The translations under genes were made by a program, and so were the position numbers. A model generated the notes under the pieces. The model worked only from the letters and a program-made list of their open reading frames with translations. It was not told the DNA's origin and ran no database searches. A DNA stretch of 64,000 nucleotides from Ectopseudomonas chengduensis (lineage in GTDB: Bacteria; Pseudomonadota; Gammaproteobacteria; Pseudomonadales; Pseudomonadaceae), in assembly GCF_015712065.1 (NCBI RefSeq), contig NZ_JACFYZ010000004.1, positions 326,309-390,308 on the forward strand. The letters are read 5' to 3'. Shown in pieces: positions 16,457 to 24,953 of this stretch (position 1 is the first letter of the stretch; the number at the start of each line of letters is the position of its first letter).

Positions 16457-16503
16457 GGTGGATGACGCTTTTTTCATCCACCGTCAGCGGTTATCCGGGC
16501 TAC
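16453..16503 (+). repeat. Direct repeat with hairpin, copy 1 (left of the isochorismatase-like gene)
   Basis: Begins GTAGGGTGGATGACGC and contains GGTGGATGA (16457-16465) pairing with TCATCCACC (16474-16482), then a tail ending CCGGGCTAC. A near-identical copy in the same orientation lies at 17162-17211 on the other side of the gene. It supplies the stop codon of the DUF1289 frame. Confidence 0.8.
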
Positions 16504-17066
16504 TTACTAAGCCTTGCAATCACATCTTCTGATGACATGACCTCAGCATATTCGGCGCCCAGTATGGCCAGGGTCAGCTCGTATATGGTCGAGGCTTCCC
16601 AGCGGGTTCCACCTGGCCCTGTTACAGGTACGGCAGTCGTGGCATCTGACGGGAGGATGATGCTGTACCCGAGCGCTTTGCCTGCGCGGATGGTGGCATC
16701 CATGCTGTTGTGAATCACAACGCCCGTCAGTACGATGCGATTTGCGTTCATTCCCTTCAGCGTGGCATCCAACTGGGTGCCTATGAACGCGCAGTTTTCA
16801 TGCTTGATGATGACGGCTTCGTCTTCTATCGGCGCGACTTCCCGTTTGATGCCATTCCAGGGGCCGTGAAGGTAATAGCTGGAGGTGGGCGTCTTTTCAT
16901 CGTGCTTTACGTGAAGGACGGGCCAGCCATTCGAGCGCCAGAATTGCAGGAGGCGTCGGATGACGGCCAGGTAATCGGGATGACTTTTGTCATTCCAGAC
17001 GGGCTGATCGATGGCGTCCTGAACGTCGAGGATGATCAAGGGGATTGGGCTGGGTGTGTCCGGCAT
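16500..17066 (-). CDS. Isochorismatase-fold cysteine hydrolase homologue with Ser at the nucleophile position
   Basis: 188 residues. The fold is clear: IPLIILDVQDAI (Asp14), VLHVKHDE, a Lys88 in IIKHENCAFIGTQLD, and GVVIHNSMDATIRAGKALGYSIILPSDATT. In active relatives the nucleophile Cys sits in a T-x-x-C-V-x-x-T context; here the aligned residue is Ser121 (codon AGC), while Asp14 and Lys88 are kept. A Cys is instead found at 92, where relatives usually have Ser. The enzyme may be inactive or altered. AAGGAG precedes the ATG at 17064-17066. The gene is flanked by direct repeats and starts the accessory segment. Confidence 0.8.
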   Translation of the reverse strand: MPDTPSPIPLIILDVQDAIDQPVWNDKSHPDYLAVIRRLLQFWRSNGWPVLHVKHDEKTPTSSYYLHGPWNGIKREVAPIEDEAVIIKHENCAFIGTQLDATLKGMNANRIVLTGVVIHNSMDATIRAGKALGYSIILPSDATTAVPVTGPGGTRWEASTIYELTLAILGAEYAEVMSSEDVIARLSK

Positions 17067-17161
17067 TTGGTGTCGTCTCCTTACGATGAAGGGGCAGTGT
17101 GCTGCAGTGTTTTTCTATCAACAACCATGGCAGCTCGATAGCTTCAGCGTTGCCGGCAGGC

Positions 17162-17211
17162 GTAGGGTGGATGACGCTTTTTTCATCCACCACCAGCGAT
17201 TGTCCGGCTAC
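17162..17211 (+). repeat. Direct repeat with hairpin, copy 2
   Basis: Second copy of the repeat at 16453-16503: GTAGGGTGGATGACGC, the same GGTGGATGA/TCATCCACC hairpin and a tail ending TCCGGCTAC. Together the copies bracket the isochorismatase-like gene. Confidence 0.8.
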
Positions 17212-17260
17212 TCGCTACTGAGTGAACTCGCCGCAGATGTGGTGACTTGAATACCGGTTC

Positions 17261-17850
17261 CGCCCTTACGGCGGGTCACTTCTGGCAAACGCCCCAGAAG
17301 TAACCAAGAGGTCTTGCCCCTACCATCCGGCCCGACTTCGTCGGGTTCCCTCGCTCCATCGTCGTTCCAAGGGCCCGACCGGATGCGGCCCACCGACGAA
17401 GGGCCATCCCTGGCCCATCGCGGCTCTCGCGGCATCCATGCCGCTCAACCCCTTACACAACGATTCCACTCGGCCTCCTGACGGTGCGTCTGACGTCGTC
17501 TGTGAGATCGGCGATCCAGCACCAAACAGAGCGAGAGCATTGCGGCTTGGCCGCAATGCTCTCGCTCTAAGCTCTGCTTTTGCTTTTTTGCTCTGCCTTC
17601 CACAAAACGTTCAAACGCCGCGAGCCCCGAATCCCGTCAGGAGGCCGAGCGGAGGTGCTGTGGAGAGGGGCGTTTGGCATGGATGCCAAACGAGGAACGA
17701 TGGGCCAGGGATGGCCCTCCGTGACGACCCTCGGAACAGCGCCGGAGCGAGGGGAGTTGAGCGCAGCGAAACCCGGATGCCGGGCGCGCTTTCTCTTTGG
17801 TTACTTTCTCTTTCGCGCGAGCAAAGAGAAAGTGACTCGCCGTAAGGGCG
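17261..17850. repeat. ~590-bp imperfect palindromic element, no credible gene
   Basis: The two halves are inverted copies of each other. Left CGCCCTTACGGCG (17261) mirrors right CGCCGTAAGGGCG (ending 17850). Further matching blocks in order are GTCACTT, AGTAACCAA, CATCCGG, TCCCTCGCTCC, GGGCCATCCCTGGCCCATCG, GGCATCCATGCC and TCGGCCTCCTGACGG. The centre is a perfect 18-bp hairpin, AGAGCGAGAGCATTGCGG (17528-17545) and its complement (17551-17568), with loop CTTGG. Open frames on both strands here are by-products of the symmetry. Similar sequence blocks are, to my recollection, scattered in pseudomonad genomes. It separates the isochorismatase-like gene from the ATPase gene. Confidence 0.75.
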
Positions 17851-17905
17851 AAAAGGGGCATGGGTGGCGGCGGTAAATCGTAGTCTGTCCCCGATTGTTC
17901 TTAGG

Positions 17906-19462
17906 TTATACCTTGAGGATTTCAGTTATTTTCTTAATGATGGGTTCAAAATCTGCTTTGTGGCTTCTTGTAATGTGTAGCGAGAAGTTGTTAAGACATA
18001 GATCTCTGTTTAGCCCGACAAGTTTACCTATTTCGTAGAATTCATTGTGTTTTCCCGCTTTCTCTCCGGCTTCGAGAATGTCGGATAAATTGTCAGGAGA
18101 TATATTCAGGTTTTCTGCTAGGGCGTGGATGCTTTCCTTAGACTTTTGCAGTATCCATGCTTCGGGCCAAGTGTTGCCCGGTAGGTAAACTATGTGCTTG
18201 TTAAACCACTCTTCAAATTTTTCGTCAGGCTTCTGTGATGTGTTTTTTGTGTGATTCCTGTTGTTGTTCTCTAGGGCTTTCTGGTCGGCATCGAATAATA
18301 TTAAGGTTTTCTTTTTTGTTTTTCTATTGTATAGAGCTGCTAGTTGGACGCATAAGGCTGTCGCTGAGCCAATTGTCTCTATGTTACAGCGAGCGCGTAT
18401 TTCCGCAGGTATAGCGTGAGTTATAAGAGAGTTTGCTACGTCGTCCTCCACAAAGATATCTAGCTCTTGATGGTTTTCGGCGCTAAGTTTATGGAATGCA
18501 AATTCAGGTGATATGCCCTGAGTGACAAGGGTTTTGTTATTTATTCGCTCAATGAAGAGACGTGCCTCTTCAGGTAAGCATTCAAATATTTCTTTTGAGT
18601 GAGTTGTGCAAACTATCTGTGCCTTCTTTTCTAGGCAAAGCTCTTTTAGTTTTGAGATAAATCTTTTTTGAGCTTCTACATGTAGTCCCAGCTCAATTTC
18701 ATCTATGACAAATAGTGTGCCAGGTGGGCATGAGTGTACGGTTGTGAAAATTTCAAAGAGAGCATTTTCGCCTGCTCCCATGTTGAATCCGGAATAGGTT
18801 ATTTCATTTGTTTTAGCTATAGGTAGTCTATATTTTGTGTGGCGTGCAATTTTAAAAGAGTCGTAGCTTTTTCTTAAGATATAGCCGACAGAGTCTTTTA
18901 CTTTGTCTTCCCAGCCCTTGAGTTCGGAATCTTTGAAGTATCTGTTGTAGCTTTTTGATTGGCTTTTCTCGCTGTGAGGGACTATTCGGCCTATTCCAAT
19001 GAAAACTACGTTTCTATTAACCCGTAGAGCGTAGTCATTCCATTTTCCACCCTTTGTCTTAGATCTTTTTTGGTAGGCAAGGCCTACGCCCTCTGGAACC
19101 ACCTTTGTTGGTGTCCAATTGTTGTGAAAAATGCCGTAGAAAATTTCGATTCCTTGCGGCGGAATTTCCTCTTTGTGCTGTATGAAGAAATCTGCGTAGG
19201 TGTAGTAGTTTCTAGTCTTGCCTGGGATAGAGAATTTACTTTCGTTATGAAAAGCGCAGCAGGCTAGGGCAAGGATTGTTGATTTTCCAGAGCCGTTCTT
19301 TCCCGCAATAGCTGTTATTGGGTAGCTAATTTGGATTAGTAACTCTGATAGGGCGCGAATAGAACCTTTGGAAATAGAGATACTCTTCAGGTTTGCGCAT
19401 GAATTATCATTCTGGAACCATTTTCTAAGATCTTTATCTAGCTGGCTTTCACGATATTTCAT
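17906..19462 (-). CDS. OLD-like AAA ATPase with C-terminal TOPRIM domain
   Basis: 518 residues, AT-rich and lysine/asparagine-rich compared with all neighbours, a sign of recent transfer. The ATPase half has Walker A GKNGSGKS (54-61), a signature-like FNMGAGENALFEI (226-238), Walker B TLFVIDEIELGLH (249-261) and the H-loop His288 in CTTHSKEIFE. The C-terminal part (~335-440) has TOPRIM features: Glu339 in DIFVEDDVA and Asp391-x-Asp393 in LILFDADQ. This is the layout of OLD-family nucleases, many of which defend against phages. No helicase, reverse transcriptase or other partner gene adjoins it, so a stand-alone (class 1-like) protein is most likely. It starts just past the nrdB terminator. 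Defence function is inferred. Confidence 0.8.
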   Translation of the reverse strand: MKYRESQLDKDLRKWFQNDNSCANLKSISISKGSIRALSELLIQISYPITAIAGKNGSGKSTILALACCAFHNESKFSIPGKTRNYYTYADFFIQHKEEIPPQGIEIFYGIFHNNWTPTKVVPEGVGLAYQKRSKTKGGKWNDYALRVNRNVVFIGIGRIVPHSEKSQSKSYNRYFKDSELKGWEDKVKDSVGYILRKSYDSFKIARHTKYRLPIAKTNEITYSGFNMGAGENALFEIFTTVHSCPPGTLFVIDEIELGLHVEAQKRFISKLKELCLEKKAQIVCTTHSKEIFECLPEEARLFIERINNKTLVTQGISPEFAFHKLSAENHQELDIFVEDDVANSLITHAIPAEIRARCNIETIGSATALCVQLAALYNRKTKKKTLILFDADQKALENNNRNHTKNTSQKPDEKFEEWFNKHIVYLPGNTWPEAWILQKSKESIHALAENLNISPDNLSDILEAGEKAGKHNEFYEIGKLVGLNRDLCLNNFSLHITRSHKADFEPIIKKITEILKV

Positions 19463-19476
19463 ATTATTTTCTCTAT

Positions 19477-19502
19477 AAAAAACCCCGCACTAGGCGAGGT
19501 TC
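19477..19502 (-). terminator. Probable terminator of nrdB
   Basis: AACC-C-CGC (19481-19488) and GCG-A-GGTT (19493-19502) form a stem with one mismatch. On the minus strand it is followed by a T run (complement of the A run at 19477-19482). The ATPase gene begins 15 bp beyond, suggesting it was inserted downstream of the nrd operon. Confidence 0.6.
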
Positions 19503-19571
19503 TTTATTTTCGTTTTAACCCCAACATCCCTGGCAGGTGTAGGGTCAATCTACTCTGATGTCAGCGAGCCA

Positions 19572-20822
19572 TCAATCCCAGCTCAACGCCCCACCAGTCT
19601 GATACTCGATCACGCGGGTCTCGAAGAAGTTCTTCTCCTTCTTCAGGTCCATGATCTCGCTCATCCACGGGAACGGGTTGGTAGTACCTGGGTACTCTTC
19701 CTTCAGACCGATCTGGGTCAGGCGGCGGTTGGCGATGAATTTGAGGTAGTCCTCCATCATCGCGGCGTTCATGCCCAGTACGCCGCGCGGCATGGTGTCA
19801 CGCGCGTATTCGATCTCCAGCTGGGTGCCCTGCAGGATCATCTGGGTCGCTTCGTCCTTCATCTGGGCATCCCACAGGTGCGGGTTCTCGATCTTGATCT
19901 GGTTGATCACGTCGATGCCGAAGTTCAGGTGCATGGACTCGTCACGCAGGATGTACTGGAACTGCTCGGCGGTGCCGGTCATCTTGTTGCGGCGGCCCAT
20001 GGAGAGGATTTGGGTGAAGCCGCAGTAGAAGAAGATGCCTTCCAGTACGCAGTAGTAGGCGATCAGGTTGCGCAGGAACTGGCGGTCGGTTTCCGGGGTG
20101 CCGGTTTCGAACTTGGGATCGGAGATCGAACGGGTGTACTTGAGGCCCCAGGAGGCTTTCTTCGCGACGCTCGGGATCTCGTGGTACATGTTGAAGATCT
20201 CGCCTTCATCCATGCCCAGCGACTCGATGCAGTACTGGTAGGCGTGGGTGTGGATCGCTTCCTCGAAGGCCTGGCGCAGGATGTACTGACGGCACTCGGG
20301 GTTGGTGATCAGGCGGTACACGGCCAGTACCAGGTTGTTGGCAACCAGGCTGTCGGCGGTGGAGAAGAAGCCGAGGTTGCGCATGACGATGCGGCGCTCG
20401 TCTTCGCTGAGACCGTCTGTGGATTTCCACAGGGCGATGTCGGCGTTCATGTTCACTTCCTGCGGCATCCAGTGGTTGGCGCAACCATCCAGATACTTCT
20501 GCCAGGCCCAGTCGTACTTGAAGGGTACGAGCTGGTTGAGGTCGGCGCGGGCGTTGATCATCTGCTTGTCGCCGACCTGTACGCGCGCGGAGGCGCCTTC
20601 GAGGTCGTCCAGGCCTTCCTGGATGTCGAGGTCGTTCAGGGCTTTCTTGGCGCGGGCGACGGCGTCGGAGTCGTTGGCGTCGACGGCGCGGGCCTGCTCG
20701 ACCGAGCCGGCAGCTTCGCTGTCGAGCTTGTCGAAATTGGTGCCGGCGCTTTGTGCGTTGGCGTTGCTTGCGGCGGCTGCTTCTGCGCCGTCTTCCTTGT
20801 CGAATTCATCCCAGCTCAGCAT
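19572..20822 (-). CDS. nrdB: Class Ia ribonucleotide reductase, beta subunit
   Basis: 416 residues. R2 features are clear: the ferritin-like core with [44 protein letters not shown] (iron-ligand E-x-x-H), [38 protein letters not shown] (second E-x-x-H). The C-terminus ending [11 protein letters not shown] is the tail that docks on NrdA. An N-terminal acidic/alanine-rich extension of ~60 residues is seen in pseudomonads. It carries the diferric-tyrosyl cofactor that starts ribonucleotide reduction. AGGAGC precedes the ATG at 20820-20822. It follows nrdA after a 462-bp gap. Confidence 0.96.
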   Translation of the reverse strand: MLSWDEFDKEDGAEAAAASNANAQSAGTNFDKLDSEAAGSVEQARAVDANDSDAVARAKKALNDLDIQEGLDDLEGASARVQVGDKQMINARADLNQLVPFKYDWAWQKYLDGCANHWMPQEVNMNADIALWKSTDGLSEDERRIVMRNLGFFSTADSLVANNLVLAVYRLITNPECRQYILRQAFEEAIHTHAYQYCIESLGMDEGEIFNMYHEIPSVAKKASWGLKYTRSISDPKFETGTPETDRQFLRNLIAYYCVLEGIFFYCGFTQILSMGRRNKMTGTAEQFQYILRDESMHLNFGIDVINQIKIENPHLWDAQMKDEATQMILQGTQLEIEYARDTMPRGVLGMNAAMMEDYLKFIANRRLTQIGLKEEYPGTTNPFPWMSEIMDLKKEKNFFETRVIEYQTGGALSWD

Positions 20823-21284
20823 GGCTTGGCTCCTGCGTGAGGGCCGGCGAATAAACCGGCCTGTATGGATATACAGATAATTTGAATTATGTTCCGTTGC
20901 GTGATGCGCGCAAGGGTAAACGGGTACCGCTGGTCAGCAGGCGGTGGATTGCTGGCTGACCGTTGCCCCTCGACCCGGAGGAGGAGGGGCGGGAATTTGG
21001 TGGGGAGGAGGGCTCTGTAGGAGCGGATTTATCCGCGAGCTTCGCGGCTGAAGCCGCTCCTACAAAAAGCCTTCCTTCTCCCTCTCCCTAACCCTCTCCC
21101 GCAAGCAGGAGAGGGGACTGATCAGTGTGTTGCTCTAGCTTTTTATCCAACCCTTCGAGCGTGCAGCTGAGCGAGTAGTCGCAAGGCACCTGCTGGAGTG
21201 GAGCCCCTGAGCGTACGCATGTACGTGATGGGGGCCGCTCTAGCAGGTAACGCCGCGAATGCCGCTCAGATCCACGCGAAAGCC
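20823..21284. other. nrdA-nrdB intergenic region (462 bp) with a REP pair
   Basis: It holds a REP-type inverted pair at about 21016-21063 (GTAGGAGCGGATTTATCC... / ...GAAGCCGCTCCTAC) and a run of CTCTCCCTAACCCTCTCCC. I see no gene and no clear terminator. The gap is long for a two-subunit operon; nrdB may be transcribed both with nrdA and from a promoter in this region. Confidence 0.6.
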
Positions 21285-24191
21285 TTATTGGCAAGCCTCG
21301 CAGTCGGGTTCGTCGATGGCGCAGGCTTTTGGTACGGGCGCCGGAGCCGGAGCTGCCTGCTGGGCAGGAGCCTGGGCCTTGGCCGAGAAGCCTTCATCGC
21401 CACCAGCGGAAACTGCGTTGAGCTTGCCGGTGTTGATGGTGGACTTCTCGGTGCTGGTGGCGGCCAGGGCACGGAGGTAGTAGGTGGTTTTCAGACCACG
21501 GTACCAGGCCATGCGGTAGGTCACGTCCAGCTTCTTGCCCGAGGCGCCGGCGATGTACAGGTTCAGCGACTGAGCCTGGTCGATCCATTTCTGGCGACGG
21601 CTGGCAGCGTCGACGATCCACTTGGTTTCCACTTCGAACGCGGTGGCGTACAGGTCTTTCAGATCCTGCGGGATGCGCTCGATCTGCTGCACGGAACCGT
21701 CGTAGTACTTCAGGTCGTTGACCATGACGCTGTCCCACAGGCCGCGGTTCTTCAGGTCGCGTACCAGGTAGGGGTTGATCACGGTGAATTCGCCGGAGAG
21801 GTTCGATTTCACGTACAGGTTCTGGTAGGTCGGCTCGATGGACTGCGACACGCCAATGATGTTGGAGATGGTCGCGGTCGGCGCGATGGCCATGATGTTC
21901 GAGTTACGAATGCCTTTCTTCACGCGCTCGCGGATCGGTGCCCAGTCCAGCGACTCGGACAGGTCGACGTCGATGTACTTCTGGCCACGGGCCTCGATCA
22001 GGATCTGCTGCGAATCCAGCGGCAGGATGCCTTTGCTCCACAGCGAGCCTTCGAAGGTGCTGTAGGCGCCGCGCTCTTCGGCCAGGTCACAGGAAGCCTG
22101 GATGGCGTAGTAGCTGATGGCTTCCATCGACTTGTCGGCGAACTCGACGGCGGCGTCGGAGCCGTAGGCGATGTGCTGCAGGTACAGGGCGTCCTGGAAG
22201 CCCATCAGGCCGAGGCCGACCGGACGGTGCTTGAAGTTGGAGTTACGTGCCTGGTCGACGCTGTAGTAGTTGATGTCGATGACGTTATCGAGCATGCGCA
22301 CAGCGGTCTTCACGGTGCGGCCGAGTTTCTCGATGTCCAGCTTGCCGTCGACGATGTGGTTGACCAGGTTGACCGAACCCAGGTTGCAGACGGCGATCTC
22401 GTCCTTGTTGGTGTTCAGGGTGATCTCGGTGCACAGGTTGGAGCTGTGTACCACGCCCACGTGCTGCTGCGGGCTGCGCAGGTTGCACGGGTCCTTGAAG
22501 GTCAGCCATGGGTGGCCGGTCTCGAACAGCATCGAGAGCATCTTGCGCCACAGGTCCTTGGCCTGGATGGTCTTGTACAGCTTGATCTTGCCGTACTCGA
22601 TCAGGGCTTCGTAGTACTCGTAGCGCTCTTCGAAGGCCTTGCCGGTCAGGTCGTGCAGATCCGGTACTTCGGACGGGCTGAACAGGGTCCACTTGCCGTC
22701 TTCGAAGACGCGCTTCATGAACAGATCCGGAATCCAGTTGGCGGTGTTCATGTCGTGGGTACGACGACGGTCGTCACCAGTGTTCTTGCGCAGCTCGAGG
22801 AATTCCTCGATGTCCATGTGCCAGGTTTCCAGGTAGGCGCAGACCGCGCCCTTGCGCTTGCCGCCCTGGTTGACCGCCACAGCGGTGTCGTTGACCACTT
22901 TGAGGAAGGGCACGACGCCCTGGGATTTGCCGTTGGTGCCCTTGATGTAGGAGCCCAGCGCGCGCACCGGGGTCCAGTCGTTACCCAGACCGCCGGCGAA
23001 TTTCGACAGCATGGCGTTGTCGTGGATGGCGCCGTAGATGCCCGACAGGTCGTCCGGCACGGTGGTCAGGTAGCAGGAGGACAGCTGCGGACGCAGGGTG
23101 CCGGCGTTGAACAGGGTCGGGGTGGACGCCATGTAATCGAACGAGGACAGCAGGTTGTAGAACTCGATGGCGCGGTCTTCGCGGTTCTTCGGCTCTTCGA
23201 TGGCCAGGCCCATGGCCACGCGCATGAAGAACACCTGCGGCAGTTCGAAACGGATGCCGTCCTTGTGGATGAAGTAACGGTCGTACAGGGTCTGCAGGCC
23301 GAGGTAGGTGAACTGCTGGTCACGCTCGTGGTTCAGCGCCTTGCCCAGCTTCTCCAGGTCGTACTCTTTGAGTTTCGGGTCGAGCAGCTCGAACTCGGCG
23401 CCCTTTTCCACGTAGGCCGGCAGGGCCTTGGCGTACAGGTCGGCCATCTCGTGGTGAGTGGCGCTGGCGGTGATGTTGAGGAAGCTCAGGGCTTCGGCGC
23501 GGATGTTGTCCATCAGCAGGCGAGCGGTGACGTAGCTGTAGTTCGGCTCACGCTCGACCAGGGTGCGGGCGGTCATCACCAGGGCGGTGTTGACGTCTTT
23601 CTCGGCCACGCCGTCGTACAGGTTCTTCAGGGTTTCGCGCTCGATCAGCGAACCATCGACTTCGGCCAGGCCTTCGCAGGCTTCGCGGATGATGGTCTGC
23701 AGGCGGCCCATGTCCAGCGGCTGCATTTCACCGCCAGCGGTGGTGATGCGGATGCTCGGGTGCGGCTGGGCGATTTCGCTGCCAGCACTGGCCTTTCGCT
23801 TGTTGGCCTGGGCTTCGCGGTAGATCACGTAGTCGCGGGCGACTTTCTGCTCGCCGGCGCGCATCAGGGCCAGTTCGACCTGGTCCTGAATTTCTTCGAT
23901 GTGGATGGTGCCGCCGGACGGCATGCGACGCTTGAAGGTAGCGGTGACCTGCTCGGTCAGGCGCGCGACGGTGTCATGGATACGCGACGAAGCGGCAGCG
24001 GTGCCGCCTTCTACTGCAAGGAAGGCCTTGGTGATGGCGACGGTGATCTTGTCATCGGTGTAAGGGACGACGGTGCCGTTGCGCTTGATCACACGCAGTT
24101 GGCCGGGCGCGGTGGCAGCCAGATCCTGAGAGGATTCAGCGGCCTGCGGCGCCACGGCCTGCGGGTTCTCGCGAGTAGTGTCGGTATGCAT
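21285..24191 (-). CDS. nrdA: Class Ia ribonucleotide reductase, alpha (catalytic) subunit
   Basis: 968 residues, the pseudomonad length. An N-terminal ATP-cone (RVIKRNGTVVPYTDDKITVAITKAFL, residues ~33-60) is followed by a second cone-like segment around residue 130 (IRITTAGGEMQPLDMGRLQTIIREAC). The catalytic barrel includes STPTLFNAGTLRPQLSSCYL, SNLCTEITLNTNKDEIAVCNLGSVNL and IAPTATISNIIGVSQSIEP, and the C-terminal redox pair is CEAC just before the end. GGAG precedes the ATG at 24189-24191. Regulation is likely by NrdR and DnaA: NrdR-box palindromes and a perfect DnaA box lie upstream. Confidence 0.96.
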   Translation of the reverse strand: MHTDTTRENPQAVAPQAAESSQDLAATAPGQLRVIKRNGTVVPYTDDKITVAITKAFLAVEGGTAAASSRIHDTVARLTEQVTATFKRRMPSGGTIHIEEIQDQVELALMRAGEQKVARDYVIYREAQANKRKASAGSEIAQPHPSIRITTAGGEMQPLDMGRLQTIIREACEGLAEVDGSLIERETLKNLYDGVAEKDVNTALVMTARTLVEREPNYSYVTARLLMDNIRAEALSFLNITASATHHEMADLYAKALPAYVEKGAEFELLDPKLKEYDLEKLGKALNHERDQQFTYLGLQTLYDRYFIHKDGIRFELPQVFFMRVAMGLAIEEPKNREDRAIEFYNLLSSFDYMASTPTLFNAGTLRPQLSSCYLTTVPDDLSGIYGAIHDNAMLSKFAGGLGNDWTPVRALGSYIKGTNGKSQGVVPFLKVVNDTAVAVNQGGKRKGAVCAYLETWHMDIEEFLELRKNTGDDRRRTHDMNTANWIPDLFMKRVFEDGKWTLFSPSEVPDLHDLTGKAFEERYEYYEALIEYGKIKLYKTIQAKDLWRKMLSMLFETGHPWLTFKDPCNLRSPQQHVGVVHSSNLCTEITLNTNKDEIAVCNLGSVNLVNHIVDGKLDIEKLGRTVKTAVRMLDNVIDINYYSVDQARNSNFKHRPVGLGLMGFQDALYLQHIAYGSDAAVEFADKSMEAISYYAIQASCDLAEERGAYSTFEGSLWSKGILPLDSQQILIEARGQKYIDVDLSESLDWAPIRERVKKGIRNSNIMAIAPTATISNIIGVSQSIEPTYQNLYVKSNLSGEFTVINPYLVRDLKNRGLWDSVMVNDLKYYDGSVQQIERIPQDLKDLYATAFEVETKWIVDAASRRQKWIDQAQSLNLYIAGASGKKLDVTYRMAWYRGLKTTYYLRALAATSTEKSTINTGKLNAVSAGGDEGFSAKAQAPAQQAAPAPAPVPKACAIDEPDCEACQ

Positions 24192-24389
24192 GGAGATCTC
24201 CGTGTTCTGTAATTTTTGGTTGGACGTCACGATTAGAAACCGTGCCCTGTCCGCCGTTCATTCCATTAACAACTGAACCGCACGCGGCAGCGGGGCCGGG
24301 TACGGGGTGTCGCAAGAGCGGGCAGGTTAGGCACGACTTCAAGTGCCGTCCTGGCGCATAAGTCACAGCGGGGCATTACCACACCCCGC

Positions 24390-24405
24390 CTACTACATAT
24401 AGTGG
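24390..24405. promoter_or_regulatory. NrdR box 1, upstream of nrdA
   Basis: CTACTACATATAGTGG at 24390-24405 is an imperfect palindrome matching the NrdR box pattern (ACnCnATATATnGnGT-like). It lies about 200 bp upstream of nrdA and overlaps TATATG-like -10 sequence on the minus strand, consistent with repression by NrdR. Confidence 0.6.
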
Positions 24406-24667
24406 TCGACTGGCGGATGAGACCGCAGTCTGACCAGCTCACACGCAACGTCTGGCGTTGCTGCGCGGCTGTAACCCAGGCCAGGCCTGGGCTAGGGCGA
24501 AACGGTTAGCCGGGACACCTGGAAAACCCTGCGAAAAGGGCTTGCGCGATTCGTTCTTTTTGTGTCCGGTTTTCTGCAGTAACCCAACATCTGGTGGGTG
24601 CTGCGCGATGGGGATACAAGATAGTGCGCTGTTGGAGGCATTGCAAGGCGCTAGAAAAAGAACTGCC

Positions 24668-24676
24668 TGTGGATAA
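24668..24676. promoter_or_regulatory. DnaA box
   Basis: TGTGGATAA is the exact complement of the consensus DnaA box TTATCCACA. DnaA controls nrdAB in E. coli, so a box between the two NrdR-like sites in the nrdA upstream region is likely meaningful. Confidence 0.6.
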
Positions 24677-24808
24677 GCTGTGAGTGCCTTGTGGGTGTTG
24701 GCAGCGTAGCCCGCGTGTTCTCTGGCTCTGGCTACCAATGACCGTTCGTCGCCCCTGGGGGAAGGATTTCAGCGAGTTGGCGAAGCTGTTCGGCGGCGCA
24801 CAGACTAC

Positions 24809-24822
24809 CACTATATATAGTG
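24809..24822. promoter_or_regulatory. NrdR box 2, perfect 14-bp palindrome
   Basis: CACTATATATAGTG is a perfect palindrome and a strong match to an NrdR box. It is ~420 bp from box 1 and closer to the divergent response-regulator gene. NrdR boxes usually occur in close pairs, so this spacing is unusual. Confidence 0.6.
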
Positions 24823-24953
24823 CTTTTGGCATGTGCTGTGCTTAACCCGGCGCCTGGCTTGAGCGCTGGTTTGCCGCTCGCGCCGGGACGCGCTCAGCCC
24901 CTAGAATGGCGACGGTGTTTGCGGCGCTTGCCGCTATGCGAAGGGGAATGGGT

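Larger units (their letters stand above)
24192..24953. other. Long divergent regulatory region between nrdA and the rstA-like gene
   Basis: No gene is seen in these ~760 bp. It contains NrdR box 1, a DnaA box, NrdR box 2 and, near the right end, a -10-like TAGAAT (24902-24907) for the response-regulator gene. The part between 24440 and 24780 has no strong hairpin or reading frame. Confidence 0.6.

Noticed and set aside
17438..17876. Several open frames inside the 590-bp palindrome
   Set aside because: They arise from the inverted-repeat symmetry, share no recognisable protein features and lack ribosome binding sites.
21198..24212. 1004-codon open frame on the plus strand opposite nrdA
   Set aside because: It mirrors the codon bias of nrdA at high GC. 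It has no family similarity, and nrdA is unmistakable on the other strand.
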